From Methylobacter sp. (GTDB lineage Bacteria > Pseudomonadota > Gammaproteobacteria > Methylococcales > Methylomonadaceae): 13,505 nucleotides of DNA. The stretch is from NCBI GenBank assembly GCA_003158415.1, contig PMJA01000272.1, positions 3,916 to 17,420 on the forward strand. The letters are read 5' to 3'. Shown piece after piece: positions 8,201-13,505 of the stretch. A program made the position numbers and the translations under genes. Each line of letters opens with the position of its first letter. Position 1 is the stretch's first letter. The notes beneath the pieces are model-generated. The model was not told where the DNA came from and made no database searches. It saw only the letters and a list, made by a program, of their open reading frames with translations.

Positions 8201-8641
8201 ATCGACTAAAAAATCATTGATGGAGCGTTTGCCGACATCCAGTTCTTTGACCCACTGCACCAATAACGGGCCATTTTCAGTGACTTCCAGGTAGGGTTGC
8301 AGCTCTTTGAGGGTCATGGCATCGTATTTAAACGGATAGTTCTCGGCATAATCCTCAACAAAAAAATCGAAGGGATTAATCACCGTCATATCGGCGATAA
8401 CTTCAACTTCAACGCTGAGTTTTTGGCATTTATCAGGAAATACCACCCGCGCAACAATATTGCCGAAAGGATCTTGCTGCCAATTGATAAAATGATTTTT
8501 CGGCTCGATGCGCAAGGCGTAAGCCTTGATGGGCGTACGGCTATGTACCGCCGGACGTAATCGAAATACATGAGGCGACAACGATACCGGCCGGTCAAAG
8601 CTGTATACCGTTTTGTGACGAATGGCGACGCGTATGGTCAT
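5243..8641 (-). CDS. Transglutaminase-like domain fused to DUF2126 (circularly permuted glutamine-synthetase-like ligase)
   Basis: An 1132-residue protein, a usual length for this architecture. Residues 1-270 are a transglutaminase N-terminal domain plus papain-fold core with the triad Cys180 (SGSCRDSAW), His229 (DLHAWTE) and Asp245 (GLDPTSG). From about 320 to the end is DUF2126, with GGEPTF at 330-335, VIEVNIHPS at 669-677, GTGGGNHITMGA at 712-723 and LELRSFEMPPH at 836-846. The last three resemble the metal- and nucleotide-binding strands of glutamine-synthetase-fold ligases, in line with the published view that this region is a circularly permuted COOH-NH2 ligase. One chain thus pairs a probable amide-forming with a probable amide-cleaving or transferring activity; substrates are unknown. 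No signal peptide is seen. The ATG at 8641 has AGGAAG seven bases ahead. It leads the minus-strand block and is divergent from the second ATP-grasp gene. Confidence 0.92.
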   Translation of the reverse strand: MTIRVAIRHKTVYSFDRPVSLSPHVFRLRPAVHSRTPIKAYALRIEPKNHFINWQQDPFGNIVARVVFPDKCQKLSVEVEVIADMTVINPFDFFVEDYAENYPFKYDAMTLKELQPYLEVTENGPLLVQWVKELDVGKRSINDFLVDINRKVFAAISYNIRMEVGIQSCEDTLKILSGSCRDSAWLLVQVLRHLGLAARFVSGYLVQLTSDIKSLDGPSGPEHDFTDLHAWTEVFIPGAGWIGLDPTSGLLAGEGHIPLACTPDPASAAPVTGGTDKCEVAFEFSNTVDRLHEDPRVTKPYTDEQWYHIDALGQYVDKRLIEDDVRLTMGGEPTFVSVDDMEGDEWNTHADGANKRDLAQQLTIRLRDEFAKGAMLHYGQGKWYPGEPLPRWQYGIFWRKDGASIWRNPSLLADINKDYGHTVKQAQKFIQQISRHLGVHTRYVATAFEDSFYYLWQEGTIPENIDPLKSNLKDSIERKTLTKLLDTGLDQPAGFALPIKWNGAELCWQSGPWDFRRGAMFLIPGNSPMGMRLPLASLPWVAPDKRDPTEPQSLFEDLPELADYYGEVMRRYSRLDAKTNEHPEIIEQETGDDEAIEVEVPHTALCVEAREGRLYIFMPPLTSLEHYLELVAAIEATAESLAIPVVLEGYEPPRDYRVERLMVTPDPGVIEVNIHPSKTWQELVNKTTVLYDLAHQTRLGTEKFMQDGRHTGTGGGNHITMGAEMPTDSPILRRPDLLRSLVTYWQHHPGLSYLFSGMFIGPTSQAPRVDEGRDEKLYELEIAFQQMPEGETPAPWLVDRLLRHLLTDITGNTHRSEFCIDKLYSPDSSTGRLGILELRSFEMPPHARMSLVQTVLLRSLIAWFWRVPYKHDLVRWGTELHDQFMLPHYVREDMKRVTQDLQRAGFGFDLEWLDPFFEFRFPRYGNTLIDGVDMELRFAIEPWHVLGEEVSSTGTARYVDSSVERLQVSVTGFTEGRYVVTCNGRRLPMRNTGRKGEFVAGVRYRAWQPPSALHPTIAPHTPLVFDMIDTWNGRSVGGCTYYVAHPGGRSYDDFPVNDYAAETRRMTRFWDYSHTPGVIIRPPLASSPVAASDKPLLATFSVTDAAPRAMAPPAEELSTEYPFTLDLRHRSR

Positions 8642-8783
8642 AATTTTTCTTCCTGTTGCCCGATGGGAGTTTGGCTACTACAACAACTTTGTTTTAGTAA
8701 GCAGCATGCAATAGCTAAAGCATGAATTGTTCCACATTTCAGTTTTTTTAAAAATTTAATATTATGCTCAAAAAATTTATCTT

Positions 8784-8801
8784 CCTCTATAATCATAGAG
8801 G
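8784..8801. repeat. Perfect 7-bp inverted repeat
   Basis: CCTCTAT at 8784-8790 and ATAGAGG at 8795-8801 are perfect inverted copies around the loop AATC. Position in a divergent promoter region suggests an operator or an RNA hairpin. There is no T-tract on the plus side, and on the minus side the T-run begins several bases after the stem, so a terminator is less likely. Confidence 0.5.
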
Positions 8802-8832
8802 TATTTTACGCTACTCTGGTCATATTGTTGGC

Positions 8833-8857
8833 GCAATGCCTAAAACATTAGCATTGC
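8833..8857. repeat. Hairpin in divergent promoter region
   Basis: GCAATGC (8833-8839) pairs perfectly with GCATTGC (8851-8857). After one bulged C at 8840, TAA (8841-8843) pairs with TTA (8848-8850), leaving a four-base loop AACA. It could be an operator or part of a leader RNA; nothing in the sequence decides. Confidence 0.45.
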
Positions 8858-8958
8858 ACCCATAAGAGCCCTAGAATAGATAGCAGCCATTAAACAACCA
8901 GCCGTTCCGGCGCAGTAATCGCTGTAGGCATCCTTATTTCGCATCATAAACAAGCTTA

Positions 8959-8964
8959 TATAAT
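8959..8964 (+). promoter_or_regulatory. Candidate -10 element for the plus-strand ligase operon
   Basis: A perfect TATAAT about 75 bases ahead of the ATG at 9041. No good -35 is found: TTATTT lies 19 bases upstream and other spacings are worse. An activator-dependent promoter would fit, but this is inference. Confidence 0.35.
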
Positions 8965-9000
8965 TATGGCCTAACACTTGCTTAATGTTTTAAGAAAAAC

Positions 9001-9077
9001 AAAAAATATTTTAACGAAAGACTTCTTCATAAGATTAAGCATGAATACGAAAATTTTAAAAAAATATTTTAACGAAA
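9001..9077 (+). repeat. 19-bp direct repeat flanking the start of the second ATP-grasp gene
   Basis: The 19-base sequence AAAAAATATTTTAACGAAA occurs at 9001-9019 and again at 9059-9077, 58 bases apart. The first copy lies before the ATG at 9041; the second lies inside the coding sequence, where it encodes KKYFNE. The 58-base offset is not a multiple of three, so the copies are read in different frames. The sequences after the two copies do not match, so this is not a simple tandem duplication. Confidence 0.7.
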
Positions 9078-10468
9078 TGTACGCCGATAATGGAGCCGTT
9101 CGTGAAATTTATAAACACTACGGACACTGGTTAAAAGATTTGCCGGAGGGCACGTTGAAGCGTAAAAACGCTGAAGCCAAGTTATTGTTCCGGCGACTGG
9201 GCGTTACCTTTGCAGTCTACGGCGAAACAGACGACACGGAGCGTCTGATTCCATTTGACATAGTCCCGCGTATTTTCGGCGCGACGGAATGGCAGCGTTT
9301 GGAATTGGGTCTCAAACAACGGGTGCGCGCGCTTAATGCCTTTATGCACGACATTTATCACGACAAAGAAATCATTAAGGCCGGCGTGATCAGTGCTCAT
9401 CAGGTGTTGGATAACGCGCAGTATCGCCCCGAGATGCAGGGCGTCGACCTGCCTAATCAGGTTTATGCCCATATCGCCGGGATTGATCTGGTACGGGTTG
9501 CAAAAAACGATTTCTATGTATTGGAAGACAATCTGCGTACGCCGTCCGGAGTTTCCTATATGCTGGAAAACCGTAAAACCATGATGCGTTTATTTCCGGA
9601 ATTGTTTGCCAAACATACCGTCGAGCCGGTCGAACACTATCCGCAAATGCTGCTCAACACCCTGCGCGAAGCGGCGCCGCCGAATGTCGCTTATCCGGTC
9701 ATTGTGGTGATGACGCCCGGATCTTATAACAGCGCCTATTTCGAACACGCCTACCTCGCCAGTCAAATGGGTGTGGAACTGGTCGAAGGCCAGGATTTGT
9801 TCGTGCATCAACAAAAGGTTTACATGCACACCACAGAAGGGCCGCAACAGGTGCATGTGATTTACCGGCGGGTGGACGACGATTTTATCGATCCACGGGT
9901 GTTCCGCCCCGATTCGACGCTTGGCGTACCGGGTTTGATGGACGCCTATTGCAGCGGCAACGTGGCGCTGGCCAACGGTGTCGGCACCGGCGTGGCGGAC
10001 GATAAATCCACCTATCTGTTCGTACCGGAAATGATCCGATTTTATCTCGGCGAAACACCGCTACTGTCCAATGTACCGACCTGGCGTCTGAGTGAGCCTG
10101 AAGATTTGAAGTACGTACTCGCACATTTGCCGGAACTGGTGATCAAGGAAGTGCAAGGCTCAGGCGGTTACGGTATGCTGGTAGGCCCTACCAGCTCGCA
10201 GGCTGAAATAGAAGCTTACAAACAACGCATACTGGAGGAACCTGCCAAATTTATCGCCCAGCCGACACTGGCGCTATCAGGCTGTCCGACCCTTGTGGAC
10301 TCAGGCGTTGCGCCACGCCATGTCGATCTGAGACCGTTCGTCTTATCCGGCAAGGAAGTGCGTATCGTACCGGGCGGGCTGACGCGGGTGGCGCTCAACG
10401 AAGGCTCGCTGGTGGTCAATTCGTCGCAGGGCGGCGGCACCAAAGACACTTGGGTATTAGAGGACTAA
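9041..10468 (+). CDS. Circularly permuted ATP-grasp ligase, stand-alone
   Basis: A 475-residue protein that is a single circularly permuted ATP-grasp domain (DUF404/DUF407 type). Visible motifs: YFNEMYADNGAVRE at 9-22, VLEDNLRTPSGVSYMLENR at 160-178, VIYRRVDDDF at 273-282, VIKEVQGSGGYGML at 367-380, VPGGLTR at 443-449 and SSQGGGTKDTW at 461-471. The intact E-D-N (162-164) and GSGGYG loop make it the more canonical of the two ATP-grasp proteins here. Expected role: ATP-dependent formation of an amide bond on an unknown peptide or amino acid substrate, in the cytoplasm. I chose ATG 9041 over an in-frame TTG at 8978, whose extra 21 residues have low-complexity composition; the ribosome binding site at 9041 is weak. 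An ATG at 9077 is possible but would cut off part of the conserved N-terminus. The alpha-E gene follows after 2 bp. Confidence 0.92.
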   Translation: MNTKILKKYFNEMYADNGAVREIYKHYGHWLKDLPEGTLKRKNAEAKLLFRRLGVTFAVYGETDDTERLIPFDIVPRIFGATEWQRLELGLKQRVRALNAFMHDIYHDKEIIKAGVISAHQVLDNAQYRPEMQGVDLPNQVYAHIAGIDLVRVAKNDFYVLEDNLRTPSGVSYMLENRKTMMRLFPELFAKHTVEPVEHYPQMLLNTLREAAPPNVAYPVIVVMTPGSYNSAYFEHAYLASQMGVELVEGQDLFVHQQKVYMHTTEGPQQVHVIYRRVDDDFIDPRVFRPDSTLGVPGLMDAYCSGNVALANGVGTGVADDKSTYLFVPEMIRFYLGETPLLSNVPTWRLSEPEDLKYVLAHLPELVIKEVQGSGGYGMLVGPTSSQAEIEAYKQRILEEPAKFIAQPTLALSGCPTLVDSGVAPRHVDLRPFVLSGKEVRIVPGGLTRVALNEGSLVVNSSQGGGTKDTWVLED

Positions 10469-10470
10469 TT

Positions 10471-11430
10471 ATGCTATCTCGCACCGCAGAAAATTTATTT
10501 TGGATGGCGCGTCATATCGAACGCGCCGAAAACACCGCACGCGTATTGGATGTGGCGCACCGCACATCGCTGATGCCGCTGGATATTGAAGGCACTCAGG
10601 CCTATTTATGGTATGCACCGCTGAATATAACCGGTTGTGCCGACGGTTACGAAGTCAAATACGGGCTGGCCAAAGCAGATACCGTTACCCATTATATGGC
10701 GTTAGATCCGGACAACCCGGCCAGCATTTATAGCTGCCTGCGGCTGGCGCGCGAGAATGCGCGCACCGTGCGAGGCGCAATTACCTCGGAAATGTGGGAA
10801 GTCATCAACGACACCTGGCTGGAACTCAATCGTTTGCCACGGCAGATGGATACTGAGAAATTCCAGGCTTTTTTCGACTGGGTCAAGAATCGCTCGCATC
10901 TGTTTCGCGGAGTCACTTTGGGTACCATCATCAAAGATATTGGGCTTAACTTCATCAAGTTGGGCACTTTTCTCGAGCGCGCCGACAACACGGCGCGCAT
11001 ACTGGATGTAAAATATCACATACTATTGCCCAGCCTGACCGATGTCGGCGGCGCGGCTGATTACTACCAATGGGGTTCCTTACTGAAATCAGTCAGCGCT
11101 TTCGAAGCTTACCAAAAAATATACCGCGACGTAATTTCGCCGCAACGGGTCAGCGAGTTGCTTATTTTCAGAGACGATATGCCTCGCTCGCTACATGCCT
11201 GTATGAACGAAGTGGAGGCCGCCTTGATCGATATTAGTGGGCATTCAGGACATGAGGCGCGCCGTATTGTCGGCATACAACACGCTGCGCTGCATTTCGG
11301 CCGTATCGAAGATGCATTTAGGGAAGGTTTACACGAATATCTAACGGGTTTTCTGGAAAATACCGCACTGTTAAGCAAGGAGATCCGCGACGCTTATTTA
11401 TCGCGCCACGATAGGCTGTTGAACCCATAA
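10471..11430 (+). CDS. Alpha-E domain protein, stand-alone
   Basis: A 319-residue, all-helical alpha-E (DUF403) protein. The N-terminus MLSRTAENLFWMARHIERAENTAR is the family signature; it is echoed at 162-182 (FLERADNTARILDVKYH), so the domain seems built from an internal duplication. No enzymatic motif is known. In this gene family it is regularly paired with, or fused to, the circularly permuted ATP-grasp and is thought to be its partner. The start at 10471 lies 2 bp after the TAA of the ATP-grasp gene and is served by AGAGGA inside that gene's last codons, so the two are surely one operon; an in-frame ATG at 10450 would overlap the ATP-grasp gene and lie before the conserved signature. 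It is homologous to residues 514-845 of the minus-strand fusion. Confidence 0.92.
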   Translation: MLSRTAENLFWMARHIERAENTARVLDVAHRTSLMPLDIEGTQAYLWYAPLNITGCADGYEVKYGLAKADTVTHYMALDPDNPASIYSCLRLARENARTVRGAITSEMWEVINDTWLELNRLPRQMDTEKFQAFFDWVKNRSHLFRGVTLGTIIKDIGLNFIKLGTFLERADNTARILDVKYHILLPSLTDVGGAADYYQWGSLLKSVSAFEAYQKIYRDVISPQRVSELLIFRDDMPRSLHACMNEVEAALIDISGHSGHEARRIVGIQHAALHFGRIEDAFREGLHEYLTGFLENTALLSKEIRDAYLSRHDRLLNP

Positions 11431-11438
11431 TCAGTTCG

Positions 11439-11476
11439 GTGGCGGGCAGAGGTACGGCCCGCTGGCACTGTTTTTT
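11439..11476 (+). terminator. Probable rho-independent terminator of the plus-strand ligase operon
   Basis: GCGGGC (11442-11447) pairs with GCCCGC (11457-11462), and GTG just before can pair with CAC at 11466-11468 across a three-base bulge. The stem is followed by TG and six T residues (11471-11476). It begins about ten bases after the alpha-E stop codon. Confidence 0.55.
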
Positions 11477-11550
11477 AAGCCGTTATTGAACATATCGCCC
11501 AACATAATCCTGCCGTCCTTCATTCATTGGTGTGAATTTCTTTGTAAAAA

Positions 11551-12249
11551 TTACACTTTAAGCCGGTAACCTACACCCGATTCTGTCAACAAATACTGGG
11601 GCTGCGTCGGGTCGGTTTCCAGCTTTTGCCTGAGCTGGCTCATGTAAATCCGCAGATAATGTGAGTTATCCCTATAAGACGGCCCCCAGACTTCCTTGAG
11701 TATGTATTGATGCGTCAATACCTTGCCGGCATTTTTAATCAGTACGGACAATAGCCGGTACTGAATCGGTGTCAGATGAACGTCCCTATCACCAACAACA
11801 ACCTGACGCTTGAGTAAATCGACTTTCATCGCGCCGGTCATGAAAATCCCGCTTTGATCCTGCTCCGGACTGCTTACCGAATGCCTCATTTCTACCCGGA
11901 TGCGGGCCAGCAACTCTCCTAAACCAAACGGCTTGGTCAGGTAATCGTCGGCGCCGGCATCCAGCGCCTCGATTTTATGCTGCTCGGCGCTACGTGCGGA
12001 CAAAATAATAATCGGCATAGCCGACCATTCGCGTATCGCCTTGATCACGGCTACACCCTCCATGTCGGGCAAGCCCAGATCCAGGATGATGAGATCCGGT
12101 TTGCGTATGCTTGCTTCAACGATACCTTGTCGGCCTAGTTCCGCCTCGAACACCTTGAAACCATGGGCACCCAGGCCTTTACGCAAAAACAGGCGTATCG
12201 CAGGATCATCCTCTATGACGACAATAACGGGGCTGGCAACAGGACTCAT
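11551..12249 (-). CDS. kdpE: KdpE, response regulator for the K+ transport operon
   Basis: A 232-residue OmpR-family regulator. The receiver domain (about 8-120) has the acidic pocket E13-D14-D15, phosphoacceptor Asp57 in PDLIILDLGLPD, Ser84 in LSARS and Lys106 in LTKPFG. The winged-helix DNA-binding domain (about 135-232) contains LTPIQYRLLSVL, NAGKVLTH and HYLRIYMSQLRQKLE. Several of these stretches agree almost residue for residue with E. coli KdpE as I remember it. When phosphorylated by KdpD it activates kdpFABC, the high-affinity K+ pump, during K+ limitation. The ATG at 12249 overlaps the TGA of kdpD as ATGA, with AGGA close ahead and GGGG further up; a longer reading to 12372 lies wholly inside kdpD and is rejected. 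It ends facing the alpha-E gene. Confidence 0.95.
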   Translation of the reverse strand: MSPVASPVIVVIEDDPAIRLFLRKGLGAHGFKVFEAELGRQGIVEASIRKPDLIILDLGLPDMEGVAVIKAIREWSAMPIIILSARSAEQHKIEALDAGADDYLTKPFGLGELLARIRVEMRHSVSSPEQDQSGIFMTGAMKVDLLKRQVVVGDRDVHLTPIQYRLLSVLIKNAGKVLTHQYILKEVWGPSYRDNSHYLRIYMSQLRQKLETDPTQPQYLLTESGVGYRLKV

Positions 12250-13505
12250 TGTTCCTGCCCCAGCACTGGCGGCGTGTGCCCTTGGGGAATCATGAACGAA
12301 AACTCCGCGCCTCCCGTAGGCCGGTTTTGCGCTCGAATGCTGCCGCCATGCGCTACAATGATGGCCCGGCATATCGCCAAACCCAACCCAACCCCGCTTT
12401 GCGCCGCCTCGTGGCGTACCCGATAAAATTTTTCAAACAGCTTGGATTCGCAACCGGCCGGGATACCCGGCCCCTGATCGGCCACCGAGATTTCCACAGT
12501 AGACGCAGAAGCCTTCGCCAGGATCTCCACAGTGCTATGTTCCGGCGTATAACGCAGGACATTTTCCAGCAGATTGATCAAAACCTGTTCGACCATCATC
12601 GCATCGGCATAAATCATCGGGATGCCGGGCGGCAATTTAACGGTTACACGGCGGCCCGCCAAACGTTTTTGCAAGCGCGTCAGCACGGTGCCTATAATTT
12701 CCTCCAGCGGATACCACTGTTTGTTCAGCTCGACGGCCCCTGCATCCAGCCGCGCCATATCCAGGATATTATTGACCAGGCTCGACATCCGTAAGCCTTC
12801 ATCGTAAATAGCGCGACTTAGTTCCAGCTTGTCTTCGGGCTTGAGTGCGTTGTCGTCCTCCACTAAAGCACTGGCTGAACCGACGATGGTCGCCAGCGGC
12901 GTGCGTAAGTCATGGGAAATGGAACTGAGCAACGAGTTGCGCAAGCGTTCTGCTTCCATTTCCACTTGAGCTTTTCGGGCTTGCTCCGTCAGCCTTACAC
13001 GGATAATCGCCTGGGCAATCTGCCCAAGAAAGGTTTCCAGCAATTTCTGTTGTTCCGGCAGGAACACCCGACGCAAATTAACCGGGAGCAAAACCAAAAC
13101 GCCCAGCGTGGCTTCCTTGTTACTCAGTGGAAAATAAACAGCCTCGGCACCAGGCAAGGTATGCGTGCCCTGCCCTGCAAGCTCGTTATGATCCATAACC
13201 CACTGGGCAACACTGCGGTCGGCGGCTTGCAGCGATTCAGGAATAGCGCGACCTGTAGGATACATAATGCGGCCATTAACATCTGGAAAAAGAATGACAT
13301 TTCGGCTACCGAACTCGGAATAGAGATGATGTACCGCTGACCGCACAATTTCATCCTCACTCTGGCCTGCGGTCATATCCCGGCTCATCGCATAGAGCAC
13401 TGTCGCTCGGCGCTCCCGGTGCCCTGCCACCTTGGCTTGGGAACGCATATTAGCCGTCAGGTTACTGATCAATACCCCCACCGTTAGCATCGCCATAAAG
13501 GTCAC
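12246..13505 (-). CDS. kdpD: KdpD, sensor histidine kinase, C-terminal part (runs off right edge)
   Basis: The visible 419 residues begin in the last membrane helix (TFMAMLTVGVLISNLTANM), then a GAF-like sensor region (about 35-165), a coiled-coil linker, the dimerisation/phosphoacceptor domain with His198 in LLSSISHDLRTP, and the ATPase domain with N-box NLLENVLRYTP (311-321), DQGPGIP (343-349), LFEKFYR (356-362) and GVGLGLAI (371-378). From the phosphoacceptor His to the C-terminus is 221 residues, the same as I recall for E. coli KdpD (His673 of 894). Roughly 475 N-terminal residues, including the KdpD and universal-stress-like domains, should lie beyond the right edge. It senses K+ limitation and phosphorylates KdpE, whose gene it overlaps by ATGA. 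The kdpFABC genes would be expected further right; that is inference. Confidence 0.95.
   Translation of the reverse strand: MTFMAMLTVGVLISNLTANMRSQAKVAGHRERRATVLYAMSRDMTAGQSEDEIVRSAVHHLYSEFGSRNVILFPDVNGRIMYPTGRAIPESLQAADRSVAQWVMDHNELAGQGTHTLPGAEAVYFPLSNKEATLGVLVLLPVNLRRVFLPEQQKLLETFLGQIAQAIIRVRLTEQARKAQVEMEAERLRNSLLSSISHDLRTPLATIVGSASALVEDDNALKPEDKLELSRAIYDEGLRMSSLVNNILDMARLDAGAVELNKQWYPLEEIIGTVLTRLQKRLAGRRVTVKLPPGIPMIYADAMMVEQVLINLLENVLRYTPEHSTVEILAKASASTVEISVADQGPGIPAGCESKLFEKFYRVRHEAAQSGVGLGLAICRAIIVAHGGSIRAQNRPTGGAEFSFMIPQGHTPPVLGQEQ

Larger units (their letters stand above)
8642..9040. promoter_or_regulatory. Divergent intergenic region between the two ligase clusters
   Basis: This 399-bp AT-rich stretch separates the DUF2126 gene (minus) from the second ATP-grasp gene (plus), so it must hold the promoters of at least these two genes unless transcription enters from further away. 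I see two hairpins (8784-8801 and 8833-8857), a possible -10 at 8959-8964, and the first copy of a 19-bp direct repeat at 9001-9019. I find no convincing coding sequence or tRNA in it, and no strong -35/-10 pair for the minus-strand gene. Confidence 0.6.

Noticed and set aside
8978..9040. TTG start at 8978 for the second ATP-grasp
   Set aside because: The extra residues are low-complexity (K, N, L, I, F) from AT-rich DNA and lie outside the conserved domain; ATG 9041 is simpler.
9001..9116. Tandem duplication of a 58-bp block
   Set aside because: Only the first 19 bases of each block match; the rest differ, so it is a short direct repeat only.
11530..11556. Hairpin at the end of kdpE as a terminator
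   Set aside because: The stem is AT-rich with a bulge, overlaps the kdpE stop codon and has no T-tract after it.
12249..12794. 181-codon open frame on the plus strand
   Set aside because: Antisense to the conserved kinase domain of kdpD; constrained sequence on the other strand explains the open frame.
11551..13505. KdpDE as regulators of the ligase cluster
   Set aside because: They are convergent with it and closely match the K+-responsive pair; nothing in the sequence links them to the ligase genes.

Overview
The window looks like chromosomal DNA of a gammaproteobacterium with mid-range GC. The citrate synthase and the KdpD/KdpE pair resemble gammaproteobacterial versions. The intergenic palindrome built on GTTCCCACGC/GCGTGGGAAC is of a type I associate with methanotrophs (Methylococcales) and relatives. 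That taxonomic placement comes from memory, not from a search.

Layout, left to right. (1) The first 50 bases, minus strand, are the start of a ParA/MinD-type ATPase that runs off the left edge; its deviant Walker A motif is intact. (2) Bases 51-202 hold an imperfect inverted repeat made of short purine-rich units. (3) A minus-strand block runs from 8641 down to 203: an 1132-residue fusion of a transglutaminase-like domain with a DUF2126 region (circularly permuted glutamine-synthetase-like ligase), then citrate synthase (gltA), then an 857-residue fusion of circularly permuted ATP-grasp and alpha-E domains, then a stand-alone transglutaminase-like protein. The last two overlap by ATGA, and gltA lies 20 bp ahead of the ATP-grasp fusion. 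Between the first gene and gltA lies a 203-bp gap carrying a REP-like palindrome and a second purine-rich repeat. (4) A 399-bp AT-rich divergent intergenic region with two hairpins. (5) A plus-strand pair, 9041-11430: a second ATP-grasp and a second alpha-E protein as separate genes 2 bp apart, followed by a probable terminator. (6) Facing them on the minus strand, kdpE and the C-terminal part of kdpD, which runs off the right edge.

The centre of interest is the doubled ATP-grasp / alpha-E / transglutaminase / DUF2126 set. Comparative genomics (Iyer, Aravind and colleagues, on amidoligases) proposed that such genes form a peptide-synthesis or peptide-tagging system: ATP-dependent ligases form amide bonds, the alpha-E helical domain acts as a partner or scaffold, and the transglutaminase-like (papain-fold) enzymes cleave or transfer. 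No substrate is known to me. The NTN-hydrolase (Anbu, proteasome-like) often linked with it is absent from the window. Here one copy is fused, the other is split, and the two are divergently transcribed from one intergenic region. A citrate synthase is inserted into the fused copy's operon, which is unusual. The other parts (ParA-like ATPase, KdpDE) look like ordinary neighbours.
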